From positions 12,981,027 to 13,045,026 of the forward strand of contig OV277858.1 of the NCBI GenBank assembly GCA_922989275.2: 64,000 nt of DNA, in the 5' to 3' direction. Each line of letters opens with the position of its first letter. Positions within the stretch are counted from its first letter, which is position 1. The stretch is from Gari tellinella (Eukaryota > Mollusca > Bivalvia > Cardiida > Psammobiidae). The notes beneath the pieces were generated by a model. The model was not told where the DNA came from. It saw only the letters and a list, made by a program, of their open reading frames with translations, and searched no databases. A program made the position numbers and the translations under genes. This document shows, piece by piece, positions 42,235 through 54,275 of this stretch.

Positions 42235-43856
42235 ATAAATAAATACGAAAAAGACTCAAGCAGGAAACGTAACACGAACAATACACCCACCTCTCAAGCA
42301 GAACACACACACACAGTCATACCACAACACACACACACACACGCACGCAATACCATTTCTTCATCCACACACTAAATAGAAAACACGCAAGACAAACATA
42401 AATCAAAGTGAACATAGGAGCCCGCCTTGGTACGGTCAGTAGCAATCAATAATTAATTATAAATTAATTATTAACAGCCACTGGGGGGTTGAACCTGGGT
42501 TTAGGGGCGCCCAACCTCACTCTTATCTCCTATATTCACTTATAAAGACGAACAGTGTACATAAAATAAAAACCCTGTTCCACAACCTTACAATCAAAAA
42601 GACCGCCAACACAGTAAGTAAATACATGTAAAACATCTAACAAAAAATCTATGACAAGATTATTAGTAACACGGGAAGGAATTAAACATTCAAGCCCGTG
42701 CTAAAAATAACCCACTATGGCAACGGTCAAATTGTACTCAAGCGACTAGTCTGTAGTCACGAGTAACTGTAAGACATGGATGGGATCAGGGTACGACAGA
42801 GAGGGAGAGAAAAAAAAGCACGAACATCCGACATAACTCTCCCGGTTAAGGACGGCTTTAGAGATACATCATCATGTAGTGCTAAGCCCTGTCTTTCGTC
42901 GCACAATCAAAGAGGAAAGCATGGTTATCAATTGTAGATTGATCGATAACCAAACGTGAAGTGCGTAGCAATATAGTTGGATCATAATCTTTTTTGAGGA
43001 AAAATCTAATACGTTTCACAAACAGGTTTTGAAAATGCATATGTCCAAGAATCTTACGAAGTCTGTAAATCACATCACCATAAAACTCCGGATGTGAAAT
43101 ACCTTGCCGCAGAAAAGACTTTAAGTTACATTTATACTTGTGAATGAGAGGAAGATTTCTGTAAAATAATTTAGAAAATGTTTTACGAAGTTTATGAAAT
43201 CTGTACCCCTGTTTAAGAAGCTTTTCAGTAATAGTTTTATTACGAATGTGGAAGTCCTCAACAGAGGTACAGGCCCTAGCAAAACGAATAAATTGTGAAA
43301 TATAAACCCCGTAAGATGTAGAACGGGGAACGTCGCCATCTAGATGAGGATAATTTACTATACTAAAATCAAAATCATCTCGTTTATAGTAAATCTTGGA
43401 AGAAACAATTCCGTTATTTATTAAAAGATCCAAATCTAAAAATGGTGCCGACAAATTTGACTCGTTTGTTTTTTTAAGGCGTAGTTCTTTTGGGTAAATA
43501 AAAGGAAACAACGTATCAAAAAATGGGTTGTCTATATTAAAAATATCATCTAGATAGCGTGATGTATTGTTAAAGGCTTCGATCATATCTGCCTGTGTAT
43601 CAGGTTTTAGACTTAGCATAAAGTCCCTCTCATAACAGTACAAAAATATGTCTGCGACAAGGGGCGCGCAGTTTGTACCCATAGGGATACCAATCACTTG
43701 GCGGTATATGGTACTCCCATAACGTACATACATATTATCCAGAAGAACCCCATTTATCGAGAGGGCGGGGTTTGTTGATAAGTTTCGAAGAGGAGGCGGG
43801 GCATATGCAGTTTTCATTCGCGAATTAATCTTTGGAACGTGGACAGCAAACATTTG
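42235..43856 (-). mobile_element. 5'-truncated Penelope-like retroelement
   Basis: From 43856 leftwards on the minus strand it has the RT open frame, then a ~640-bp 3' region shared with 54880-55365 and 55840-56480 (gggcgcccctaaacccaggt, tggtacgg/ccgtaccaaggcggg, an AT-rich palindrome, then (GT)n and cctgcttgagtct). The first part of RT is absent. Family placement is by RT motif style and by the tandem arrangement of its relatives. Confidence 0.65.
42882..43853 (-). CDS. Reverse transcriptase fragment, Penelope-like, 323 residues
   Basis: The longest open frame in the window. It shows the RT palm: the GIPMGTNCAP block (residues 55-64), followed by a hydrophobic stretch, the catalytic YLDD box (100-103), then FLDLDL (138-143), YKRDDFDFSIVNYP (156-169) and YGVYISQFIRFARA (181-194), an order typical of a large family of invertebrate retroelement RTs. 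The upstream part with the first catalytic aspartate (motif A) is missing, and no endonuclease domain follows the thumb region, so it cannot be functional alone. The frame is uninterrupted, which suggests a fairly recent insertion. The initiator ATG is merely the first in frame at the truncation. Penelope-like is my best guess; a DIRS-like or other RT is possible. Confidence 0.7.
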   Translation of the reverse strand: MFAVHVPKINSRMKTAYAPPPLRNLSTNPALSINGVLLDNMYVRYGSTIYRQVIGIPMGTNCAPLVADIFLYCYERDFMLSLKPDTQADMIEAFNNTSRYLDDIFNIDNPFFDTLFPFIYPKELRLKKTNESNLSAPFLDLDLLINNGIVSSKIYYKRDDFDFSIVNYPHLDGDVPRSTSYGVYISQFIRFARACTSVEDFHIRNKTITEKLLKQGYRFHKLRKTFSKLFYRNLPLIHKYKCNLKSFLRQGISHPEFYGDVIYRLRKILGHMHFQNLFVKRIRFFLKKDYDPTILLRTSRLVIDQSTIDNHAFLFDCATKDRA

Positions 43857-44089
43857 ACGGATTTTTCAAAAATTGTTCTTAACCAATCTATGCCTTCCTA
43901 TTAGTGGAAACCATGATTTCCGACAATAATTCTTCTTTATTAAGGAGATAACTTGCACGAAAATGGACATACCTTATACACAGCAGATGTCTGCATTGAT
44001 TTATGACAAACAAAAACTAAATATATTTATCCTACTTTAAAAATGACGTCACTTCCTACTTAAAGATGCCACTGTGATTTTAGCAGTGA

Positions 44090-44430
44090 TCAAAATGGAC
44101 ATATATTGTATATCAATTAAGGTTTTAAGCAAGTTTCATAAAGATCCAATACAACGTTTTTGTGTTAGTGAGCAAAAAAGGCAGAAACAGTCATTTTTTC
44201 AATATTTAAAGGCCAATTATTCAGGCATGCCTCCGCGATGTTAGTAGTAATAAGAAAACTAATTATACTGGACCTAGATTTGTTATAAATATTTAAGAGA
44301 GCGGACAAGGCTGAAACAGTCAGTCATTTTTTAACAATTCAAGGGTATTAATTCCTACACGCCTAGTACAATTTGAGTATTTATCGAACTTTACCTAAAT
44401 TTTATACCAATAAACATTTTCGAGTTAGGC
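44090..44430 (+). repeat. Two units of the ~160-bp array family
   Basis: The sequence aagtttcataaagatccaata, tgtgttagtgagcaaaaaag, cagaaacagtcatttttt and gttagtagtaat repeat the vocabulary of 27240-28570, again followed by the LINE-linked segment. Confidence 0.65.
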
Positions 44431-44509
44431 GTTTACTGTTGGACCACATAACGGGCCCTAAAATGCGCATAATTATATACTTGTTCTCGCTGCGTTCGTG
44501 TTACCACCG

Positions 44510-44765
44510 TTGTGTCGAACAGTGGCACATTTGATAGCAATAGCCTGGATATGTCTGCGCACAGAAAAATTAATCCCGGTCGTATGGCGTAACACTAAGT
44601 CTATGTTCATGTTAATATGGTTTTAAATCGCCCTTCTTGGTAAATAAGGTCTGTCATCAACATTTCATAGATCGGTTTGGCCCATAAGAATGATGAAACA
44701 GTATTATTAACCGTTATTGTTTTTCAGATATTAAAAAAGTCTCAAAAAAACAATGGAACTTGATT
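44510..44765 (+). repeat. LINE-linked segment, second copy
   Basis: Matches 28571-28840 (tagcaatagcc, ggttttaaatcgccc, gtctgtcatcaacatttcat, gatcggtttggcccataag, attgtttttcagatattaaaaa). The LINE body does not follow here. Confidence 0.6.
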
Positions 44766-44767
44766 GC

Positions 44768-44965
44768 ATACTGAAATAAAGCAGAATGCGTCATGCTTTT
44801 AGTGGTCACATGATTTTAAACAGGTAATGGAAAATCTATGAAATCGTACTGGTATTTCCCTTTTACTATAGTGATATGGTCTGCTTCAAAATTGTTTGCA
44901 AAACTTATTAGATATTAATTGAATAATCTTTCTGTTTTACTTTCACATTGCTTTAAGCAGCCATC
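44768..44965. repeat. AAAGCAG hairpin-family halves
   Basis: The sequence actgaaataaagcagaatgcg at 44768 and tgttttactttcacattgctttaagcag at 44933 are the two arms of the family, separated by ~130 bp of loop. Confidence 0.5.
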
Positions 44966-45303
44966 TGCATTAAACACTAACAGTTAATACTTAGATTTGA
45001 CATGCGCAAGTTGAACGCGCGTATTACTATTTTGTAACGGATAAGATATTTTACAACAGAACAACAGAACACCATAAACGGTGAGTCAGATGAGTAATGC
45101 TGAACAAATAAATATTAAAACTGTTCTACACGTGGTATATCAGGCATTATGACATTTAACGCACGAAATGACTCAACCTTTGGTTACGGAATTACGTTTA
45201 AGTTTTCAATGGTTACGATATGATTCAAAGTTTGGTTACAAAATGAATAAGTTTACCGGTAAAGAAATGACTCGGTTACAAAATGAAATGTTACCCTTGC
45301 AAC

Positions 45304-45825
45304 ATACATACCTTGTCATTTTAAAAGTTCGACCTTAACCTCGACATTTGACTCGTAGTTTCAAAATGTGTGATTTAGTGTAACTAGGTTGATTATTGAC
45401 GTAGTACTGTCCACGATGTTTCCATCATGGACAATTGTACATACCCTAATATGAGTGCTCCTAAACGTCCCCTCTAACAGTGTTTTAAGTCTATACGGTA
45501 AATGTCCTATATTGTGCCTTTCCTGCACAATCAGTTTTACTTCTTGTCTCTGTATCATACCATGAACGTCTTATCGGGACATTTGAGACAAACATAGAAT
45601 TTGTAGTCAACTTGGACCATGTGGGGATACCTAGTGAAAACGAGTGCAACTTGTACTTCACAGTAAAAGTCAATTGTGTATGCCATTATATTGGGAAAAT
45701 ATAACATTGTCGTCAAACGGTTCTGATTCTAACGAGTCTACAATTGATTCAACCTCTTATATTTGTTTAACCTGAATTCAACCGTTATCATTCTCATGTG
45801 TACATATAACGCAAAAGACTAACAG
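45304..45825. other. Gene-free stretch
   Basis: The overlapping minus-strand frames of 60-65 codons at 45361-45673 show no domain. Confidence 0.4.
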
Positions 45826-45829
45826 TTAA

Positions 45830-46470
45830 CCCCTTCACTGCCCTATACATGTTCACGCTATATGCCGGGAACTACCATTACGTAATATTGCAAGAGCTAC
45901 CTGGCTACATAAAAAATGTCATAACTTCAAATATAAATATCCAATATGCACCAAATTTCACAAGCTCCTCAAAAACACCTATATTGACATTTCCTGAAAC
46001 TTTGACTGAGATATCTAGTATAAATACTGTTTTTTAACATTTTTTTATACACAGACTGTAAAAAAAATGTGAAAATTCAACTTTTGTTTACATTTCGAGA
46101 GTCTAATTTAGAGAAATGACATGCAAAAAAGCACAAATAACTGTAACAAACTGCATATAAAATGCAACTAGCAACATTTCTAACCTTTTCCTTTTTGTTG
46201 CTTTTGAGCAGGTTCATAAACATTATCAGAATCATTTCCACTTATGATACTTCTTGTTCAAGCGAACATGGCGGTGCATGCTTTCCTGGACAGGTAGCCA
46301 TGCCAGAAATTAGGTGTTTACACATTAATTGTCGATTACACACTCGAAACATGACATATTTAGGTAAGGGAAGTCAATCTAATTGATTTTCAATGAAAAC
46401 TAACCAGAAGACTAGCACACAGCAACATCGATTCACCCCGAGTCAGGCTCGGGGTAAGGCAGCGAAGGGG
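45830..46470. mobile_element. TTAA MITE, CCCCTTCRCTGCC ends, 641 bp
   Basis: CCCCTTCACTGCC at 45830 faces GGCAGCGAAGGGG ending at 46470 (12 of 13), and TTAA flanks both sides (45826-45829 and 46471-46474). An inner palindrome ccccgagtcaggctcgggg lies near the right end. The small frames 45849-46037 and 46162-46386 are inside the element and show no transposase motif. Ends and target fit the piggyBac superfamily. Confidence 0.75.
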
Positions 46471-46474
46471 TTAA

Positions 46475-47714
46475 TAGACGATGACAATTTCATTGGTTGA
46501 ATATGTACGCATATATCACTATGAGTATACTTATTCGAAGTAAATACTCTACTTAAATACCGACTTAGCTAATCACATCTCACAACAGTTCATTCTATAG
46601 AGATATTTGACGTTTTAAAACCGTGTTATATGCTTCAAATGTCAAGGTAATTGTTTATATAATCGTATTAAAATTTTATTAAGCAGTACAATACATTTGA
46701 TCCCTCTGCTACTCCGAGCTGTGTGGCGCCTTATTTGTATCCACACTGTTTGAAAAGATACAATCAATATATTTTAGCAGTAGAAGGTTTTAATGAATCG
46801 CGCCCTGCAATGACGTATTGTCATGTTGGACAAACGTAATGAAGAAAGAAATTACAGGATCGCTCTACATTATGTTCATTCTATAATAAGAAACTTGCAG
46901 GTCTATACAAATATTACTATGGTGCATACAATATTTGTGTCGGGCATACAAATACTGAATATGTAAGTTGTAGTTTAACAAATGTCTACTGTGAAAGTAA
47001 AACATGTGTAGAGGAAACACATGACATGTAGTCGAGTATAATAGTCAAATTGTTATCGAGAGCTCGATACATTCCTTTTATCCATAAATAAACATATGTA
47101 TGTTAAATGGCTGAATTTCAAATAGCTCTTTTATCTGATTGCTTAGGAAAGTTGGATTGAGTTTACTGTGTGGCTCGATAGCTCGGCCAAATGTAATGTT
47201 CATTACTTTTGTTGCCACGTATGTCATTAAAACGTATACTGTACGGCACTGTATATAACATAAACCAATACTAGTCAGAGAATACTTTAGATATAGTGTA
47301 CATTGTCCTATGCGTGGTTCATTGGTTCAACTGGTACTTGAAAGATGAGTTTTTGGATTGCTTGTAAGTCGCTCTTCTAACTTTGTTTTGTTGTTTGTTT
47401 ATTTTCACCAATACCTTTGTTTGTCAGAAGAAAAGCCGTAAATGGAATTTGATACAAGGACCCAACATTTAGTAAAGGACAGTTTTGTTGAAAAAATGTC
47501 GAAAATGTAAATTGATACACGTTGATGCTTTTGTATCGAAACTGTAAAGGTGTAGATAGTTTTCTATAAGAATACTAACAAACAGTGCAAACAGTTAGGG
47601 TCTAGATCAGGCTTCACAAAATTATTCAGTTTCTTGATTCAAACTATTCAATATGACCTCTGTAAGCTGCCTAGATTCAGAGTAGGTTGTCATAAGTGTC
47701 ATGTTTCTACACAT
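46475..47714. other. Gene-free stretch
   Basis: No open frame of 60 codons and no repeat that I could identify. Confidence 0.4.
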
Positions 47715-48125
47715 TTAAAAGATATGAAAAATATAATGTCAGAGTTTTAGCAAACGACTTGTCTAACTGACCACAATTTCGTGTTGGAAGAGTTATTATG
47801 AATGTGTATAGTTTAGTGATTCCATGTCCATCGAACTTTTATCAGCATAAACATTCAATTCAGGCCTCTTGCGTCAATACACCACTAAGATCTGGTTTGG
47901 CATACTAAAGTATTAACGCAGATATTAACACATTTGACAATAATTCCAGTAGTAAACATCAATTGGTACAGGTGTTATAAATATAACGTACTTTAAAATC
48001 GATTCATCATTGATGCGTGTTTCAACGTTAAACAGATTCTGGTCGGGGTCCAACCCGATTTGTTTCCCCATTTGACATAACATGAGAAGCCGATGTATTT
48101 TCAATCTTGGGATGAGTATACTATA

Positions 48126-48278
48126 GGAATAAACAACATATTTTTGACGTTCTTGACGGTATGACTACATTAGCTTCGCAGGGGTAAATTTCGTAAACAA
48201 TGGCGTTTACGTTAAATTTACCCCCCGAAGCTAATGTAGGCATACCGTCATGAGCGTCAAAGATATGTTGTTCATTCC
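48126..48278. mobile_element. Foldback hairpin element, ~70-bp arms
   Basis: The sequences ggaataaacaacatattttt, gacggtatgactacattagc and ggtaaatttcgtaaac mirror gtttacgttaaatttacc, gctaatgtaggcataccgtc and atatgttgttcattcc around aatggc. It is absent from block A at the matching place, so it is an insertion. Confidence 0.8.
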
Positions 48279-49439
48279 ATATATTTATATTTATATTTTC
48301 TGTCTTGTCAATTTAATGAGTTTATTGGCCAGATTTGTTTTTCTGTATAAGAATTTATCATATACCGGTCAAAGAGGTTTGATAGATGAAATGTCGATGT
48401 AATAGCCATTCCAGTTTCTAAATATGGTGAGAAGTCCCAACTACATATACTGTAACTGTATTAACAATTCAGGATTGTTTCCAGTAAACTTTCTCTCTGT
48501 GAATGGAAAAGACTTACAAGGCAAACAAATAACAGTGCAACTTGAATATCTATTGCCAAAGCACATTCTAAAAATACAGGTCGCGGTTGTTTTCTTAACC
48601 CATTTACACACATAGCAACGCGATAGCAACGACCTATGGGTCTGTATCACTCCGCTAGTGTCATATGACCGTCGACCAATGGGAGCTTAGTGTTAAGTGC
48701 CCGATGTAGTCTATTTGAAGAAGTCCACAAATAGCACGGGGGAAATCCGAACTGGCTAAAACCAGATTCGAGGTGTAGGTTCATCGGCAGATGTACTGCA
48801 TATTTTTAATAGGATTACATAAAGAATTTACAGGGTGAATGTAAATATAGATCAATATACCTAATTTACTATTGAAATGGACGGCAAGTTCAAGTTTTGA
48901 TTTTGAAACTTTGCTCCGAGGAACACCGAATCATTTTACCATGACAATTATACAGTTAAACTATTTTAGAATTGATGTTGGTATGTATATAATAATTAAA
49001 AAAACGAACAACAGCTTAAAATAACAGCAATAAATAAAATAAGTTCAAAGTGTCATAGCTAACACGTATAGATCTGTATCGATAACGTCGTATCTGTACG
49101 TAACAGCTAATCATGAGGCAGTATCCGGTGTAGAAGGATTATATTGTAAGGCGACGATTGTACATCCATAACCTTTCGGTTACAAGGGCACACACCGTTT
49201 TCATGCTGAAATATATAATTGTCCTAAAATATGACAGTATTGTCCTTAGAAAATTAATCATTTTTGAGACAAATTTGAAACGAAACGTTGCGCATAAAAA
49301 TAAGAAAGTATTTACATTACCGTGCTGCATACTCTTCCTATATATTGCTTTTTAAGACTAAACATTGTTTTACATAACGGGTTCGTAAAGACACCCGGAT
49401 GACTTTAAATAAGGCTGTTTAAAACCCATTGGTTCCTAA

Positions 49440-51155
49440 ACCCTCATCCGGACCTTGCAAAAACGTCCGTTTTGAGACTTTTGGGGTCCATTGGACCCCA
49501 TTGTGCATTTTTGTTATTTTTCTAAGTCAAGATAGGCTTTTGAGACATAACTGATGCCGCTTTATAACTTGGTATGTTTATGCTATATGGTAGTGATACT
49601 ACCGAAACGTTGCTTCCACTGTTACCATGGCAACCAGTGACCATAATAACACAAAAAACTAAGTTTTTTGCACTAAAATTGAATTATATCTTATAACTTG
49701 TGCAGAAAATGTAAATATGGGGAAACTTGGACATATTTATCACTAGATATACATTTTGTTACACCAATGGTGTATTTTTAACAGAACTATGTAAATATTT
49801 GGAAGAACATGACAAAAACATAGTTTGGGTCCAGTGGACCCCAAAAATATTGATGCATATAAACATGGGTTAGTATACAACTTTTAACCACGACTGATAA
49901 AAAACACATTATTAGTGGAACATATGTAACCAAAACAGCTTCCCAACTGATCCATATAGTCAATTTGTTAAGCTTTGTTTTTGCTTCCAATTAGTTTATG
50001 GTAATAGTTTTCCAATTGATTTGACCTCTCATCGTGCATGTCGCAGCTAGGTGCAGGATGCATGACGCTGACACTGAGACAGTGACAAGTCAATATATGT
50101 GATAAAACGATGTATGGTAAACACATGTATTGAAAGTAACACACACAAAACTTCAAAAGGTAAATATATGAGTTTTGAATATAAATTGCTTAACACAATG
50201 TCTTGAGTAATACTCATAAATATGTCTGCTTCACATCATCACAGTCATGTCTTATGAGCTGCATAAATGTGTCCTAGACGCAGTTGCAGGTTTAGCCACG
50301 GGTCGTTTTGGGCAATGGTCTACTCCAACTTGTTGTATCATTTGTAATAAAGTATGATTTGAGGTTTCCTGCGATCATCATCATAATTTTGATTCATGAA
50401 TGAAATAACAAGATTTTGTATCAAACATTAGGTTAAGCCAATGCTGAACAAGCGTTTACCATACATCGTAATTGGAACATGTTTGCCTGTTGTATGTCTT
50501 TCTTCCCTTGTAGCTATATAGTTGAATCTGATATACTGAACAATGACAAAGGAAGCATTGAAATAGACGCCTTACCGACCGATCAGACCTCCTAGACCAA
50601 CGTTCAATAGGATCAAGGGCAAATGTCAAGGTCACCAATTATGGCCCATGATTGCTATGAAAACTTCCAGAAAGGACCAGAACACAAAATAATACAGTAA
50701 ACTTAATTAAATCCTGAAATCATTTGCATAATTAGAGGTCTGATAGAATTATATTCGTTCCATACAGTGTGAATTATTTGGACTCGCGGTTTGCACTCCG
50801 GGGTTATAATATCCAAGGGAAATAACTCAATCACAAGATCGTGAAAGATATAGCTTGATATGTGCAATTGAGGAACATTATTGTCGGTGATATATAGTAT
50901 TCAATAAATGCCAGTATTGTAGTTGTAAACAACAAGGAACGGTTTTAAACTGGCTTTAAATACGTTTTACAAAACTGTAGAATTATGGGGTCCAGTTGGA
51001 CCCAAGACGTTTTTTGAAATAAATTCTAAGCGAATTGACTTATTTAGTACGTATTTCACACAAGTGTCCAAAATAGCCATAGAAACATTGTCTAAAACGT
51101 CATAAGCGTCATTAGCCGCTGGGGACCAATATACCCCAAAGGTCCGGGTGAGGGT
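49440..51155. mobile_element. 1.7-kb nonautonomous transposon, copy 1
   Basis: The left end ACCCTCATCCGGACCTTGCA and the inverted right end ACCCTCACCCGGACCTTTGG are near identical for about 17 bases, and TAA lies outside both (49437-49439 and 51156-51158). Inside, palindromes of GGGGTCCANTGGACCCC type sit at 49485, 49828, 50987 and 51119, near both ends. A second copy lies at 60192-61933 with the same borders. Block A at 25590-25620 shows the uninterrupted paralogous site. No transposase; short frames are not conserved between copies. A 3-bp TAA target suggests PIF/Harbinger, but this is tentative. Confidence 0.8.
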
Positions 51156-51330
51156 TAAGGTTATCAAAAGCAGATTATGAGATAATTACACAAACAACCA
51201 TTAACCAGTATTTTATTCTATATCGTTGTCATTGACCTTAGCATTATACACACATTCGTCTGCATTCGTTTTGATAAGCAAATACACAATTAAAAGTGCA
51301 AACTGCTTTAAAAGCTTTTTCGTCCAATCC

Positions 51331-52945
51331 GAAAGTAGGCGTCAAAAAGATATATACAACTAGATTTCGCTTGATATGTATATGTATAGCGTTGGGCGAC
51401 GAACTTTTTTGAACATGAGTACAACTAAGTTTTTAAATTAATATTTATAATTGCATATTAGGTGCTGCGTCAACACAAATGGATTTATTGGTCAAACATG
51501 TTTTAGAAATATTGACTAAAAGTGAATATATAGAAATTAAAAGCCAGACCAGTATTTGAAAACTGGACTAAACCAACATATTAAAACGTGTTATGACGCT
51601 TAAATATGTATAGAAACCCGGGCCCGAATTAGATATATTTTCTTTAAAAAAATCACCCCTACTAATCTTACTCCCCAGCCAGAGGGAGATGATACAAGTA
51701 ACTCGCACGCGATGCCTTACTGTTATTGCTGACATATTTTCGATGCCAACTGTAAAACACTGGTACATCGGATAAGGTTTATACAATAAAATCAACATTT
51801 CAAAATAGCTGCATTTTCACTATTTTAAATTGTAATATAACTAGTCACAGTCACATTTTGAACAATTATTTAAATATGTTAAGTCAAGAAGTGTATTAAG
51901 GTTTCTGTTCCTATACTACTATTTAAAGCTATTAAGGCATAAAGTAGGCGTGTGTAATCCACTTCTGTTTTTTTACTCTCTCCTATAAAGTTGAAAGTTG
52001 AAAAATGGACAACTAAATGGCAATAAAAATACCGTGTCGTGATTATATCCGATTTTTCGGTGATCAGATACACACATTACATACATTTCTCCTAATCAAC
52101 GTGATTGATTACACACAATCTTTGCACGAATATTTTTTGGACAAATTACTGTCAAAGAAAAGATTCAATGAAGAACTCTTGTTGCCATGGCAAAAACGTG
52201 AAAAGATTTGAGAAATCTTAACGATTATTCTTGTAAAAACCAACAAGTAACACAGAGCTTAGCTATTTGATGGATAGTATTACCTGGCAGATCTCAATCA
52301 AGTTCATGCATATCATATTCCTGCCTTGTCATGATAATGGTTTAACATTATGCTGAAAACGATATTGCAATACGGAGAGATTATTATTGCAATACAGATC
52401 AATATACGTGGGTTCCTCATACAGTTGTGTTACTTTGGATTTTTTTCTTGAAATATTCATTCGCGATTTTATGTATGATACATCATTTAAAAGGTATATT
52501 TCTTGCAGATCTGTAAATATATGACGCAAGTGAATACTCCTTATTTTACACGGTCTACATTAGGTGATATAATCACACAATTACACTTCATCCATGCTTG
52601 TTTATAGAATATGAAAGAACTATCGAGATGCATTGACGGAACAAATATAGTGGTATACTTTAACGTATTAACAGTAGTGTTAGTGATTTGATTGAAATTG
52701 AAAAATAAAATAAGTCACATATTCGTAAACAAGTTGATATTATCAATAAACAAGTATAACACACTTTGAACAGGTTTGATTCATAAATCATATTATATCA
52801 TTTTAACTATAATACATTTAAATGTATAATTTAATCTTACTAAACAACAAAACAATCTAGAAAATAAAAAACTGAATAAATAATAATATCTTTGCAGTGT
52901 CTGCTACTATTGTACAAATTCTGCGAGAAAGATTGTAAGGATAAA
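51331..52945. other. Gene-free region
   Basis: Several frames of 64-76 codons on both strands (for example 51568-51798 minus, 52017-52211 plus, 52329-52529 minus) show no domain or repeat link. An X-box-like GTTGCCATGGCAAA is at 52182. No gene called. Confidence 0.4.
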
Positions 52946-52948
52946 AAT

Positions 52949-53084
52949 AGAATATCACCACCGTGTCTGATCCGGGGTCTTTTATCATTTCGAGTTGGTT
53001 GTTTAATCCAGCTCGTGTGATCTGGATTGCATAACTAACGAGAACTGATACCAGACACCGGATCACACACTGTGGTGATATTCC
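52949..53084. mobile_element. Foldback element, ~27-bp arms
   Basis: The sequence agaatatcaccaccgtgtct with gatccgg faces ccggatcacacac with tgtggtgatattcct, about 24 of 27 matching, around an ~80-base loop. Confidence 0.7.
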
Positions 53085-54275
53085 TTTTATTATATACCTA
53101 AACCATTTGAGATTAGATCTTGATATATATGTTGTTCACTCGAATAATCAAATACTCATTACTGTAGGCCCTCTTATGTTAAAAATTCTGTGTTTCATAA
53201 CTATGATTGGGAGTCATGTGACCATCAACAAATTACGACATTATTTATTTGCTAACGTATTACTTTGCTCTCGATAGAATCCGTTAGGTATGAATTTGCG
53301 TTTTGCAAATAACGGTCATTTAAACGTGTTAGAGTATGAGTTGAACTGTTTTAATCCTTTGGGGGAAAACATTAGTAAAAATGGGTGTGGTTGGTTATTT
53401 ACGCTAAAAAGGAATATGAACTGTTCAAAGTTGATCAACGCTTAGTTTCAACTTTTTTTTAAAAAATAGCATCGGAACTTGGAATTCCGAAACATCACGC
53501 ACAACGATTCTTTATACGAGTGTTTGCGAACTATGAAACATGTGTTGTTATTTGCTATTGAAAATGAATGTGTGTTACGATTAGCATATTGTATCATGTT
53601 TAGTTACGGAAAGGTTTAACTCAGAAAAAAAAAAACTTAAAAGGAAATATTCAGCTATAAAATATTGACCTTTTTCGAATATATCTAGATTTATTTACTA
53701 TGGAATCATAATAACATTACTTTCCGGGAACAATAATTGTACCATTGTCAAGCTCAATCTTAAAATATTACAACCTATTTTACGTCTGCACGCTAAATAA
53801 GATTGGTATAGTACTCTTGTGTAAACAATGAACTGTATGAAATTATTTGACTCGGAACAGGAACGTTGTATTTGAATGCGGGTCATAGTACGTTGTAGTG
53901 AAAATATGCCATACGCTATTCTTAATATATTTAAAAAAGTCATTCATATTTATTAAAGATATCGAAAACATAAGTCTGCATATTTCTATGCAATTTGGAT
54001 CATCTACAGATGCATACATTGCAAATTATAAGCAATCATAATATACTATCCACATATGCATAAAATACCACATTAAATAGATGTCCAGATGTAAGTAAAT
54101 TATTATTCAGACACAAACCGTTCTATTTGACATTTTTCGCTGCAGATGTCCGCGATTCTCAGACAGCATATTACCAACTAAATTTGGGGGTCATCTCAAA
54201 ACGTATAATGAGGTATTCAATTCATACCTGTATAACACGAACGGATCAAGCGTCAATTTAAAACTGGATTTTTTT
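53085..54275. other. Gene-free region
   Basis: The 81-codon minus-strand frame at 53698-53943 shows no domain. A TTTGGGGGTCATC word lies at 54183. Confidence 0.4.

Larger units (their letters stand above)
41845..45303. mobile_element. Foldback-like structure with GTAAC-rich arms, ~3.5 kb
   Basis: The left arm (41845-42046) is a run of degenerate 20-30-bp units such as cattccgtaacc and gagtcagttcgtaac. The right arm (45161-45303) carries ggttacgaaatgactc words, that is, the same units inverted (aaatgactcggttacaaaatg). The outer edges match too: ttgcaacc at 41845 and, inverted, gttgcaaggg at 45295-45303. The interior holds a Penelope-like fragment, two ~160-bp array units and a LINE-linked segment, so it is a landing site for others. 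Arms of short tandem units recall foldback elements of other animals. Confidence 0.5.
47715..51330 (+). repeat. Paralogous block B, split by a hairpin and a transposon
   Basis: Homologous to 24570-25760 in order (gtcagagttttagcaaacga, tatagtttagtgattccatg, gccgatgtattttcaatc, ggtgtagaagga; then aaccagtattttattctat and cattgacc after the transposon). Insertions relative to block A are the hairpin at 48126-48278 and the element at 49440-51155. Frames at 48424-48650 and 49139-49355 overlap on opposite strands and are not conserved in block A. Confidence 0.7.

Noticed and set aside
42882..43853. RT frame as a host telomerase or a viral polymerase
   Set aside because: The motif order and copies with shared 3' regions at 54-56 kb show a dispersed retroelement.
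49139..49355. Opposed 63- and 65-codon frames in block B
   Set aside because: Not conserved in the paralogous block A, and open on both strands by composition.
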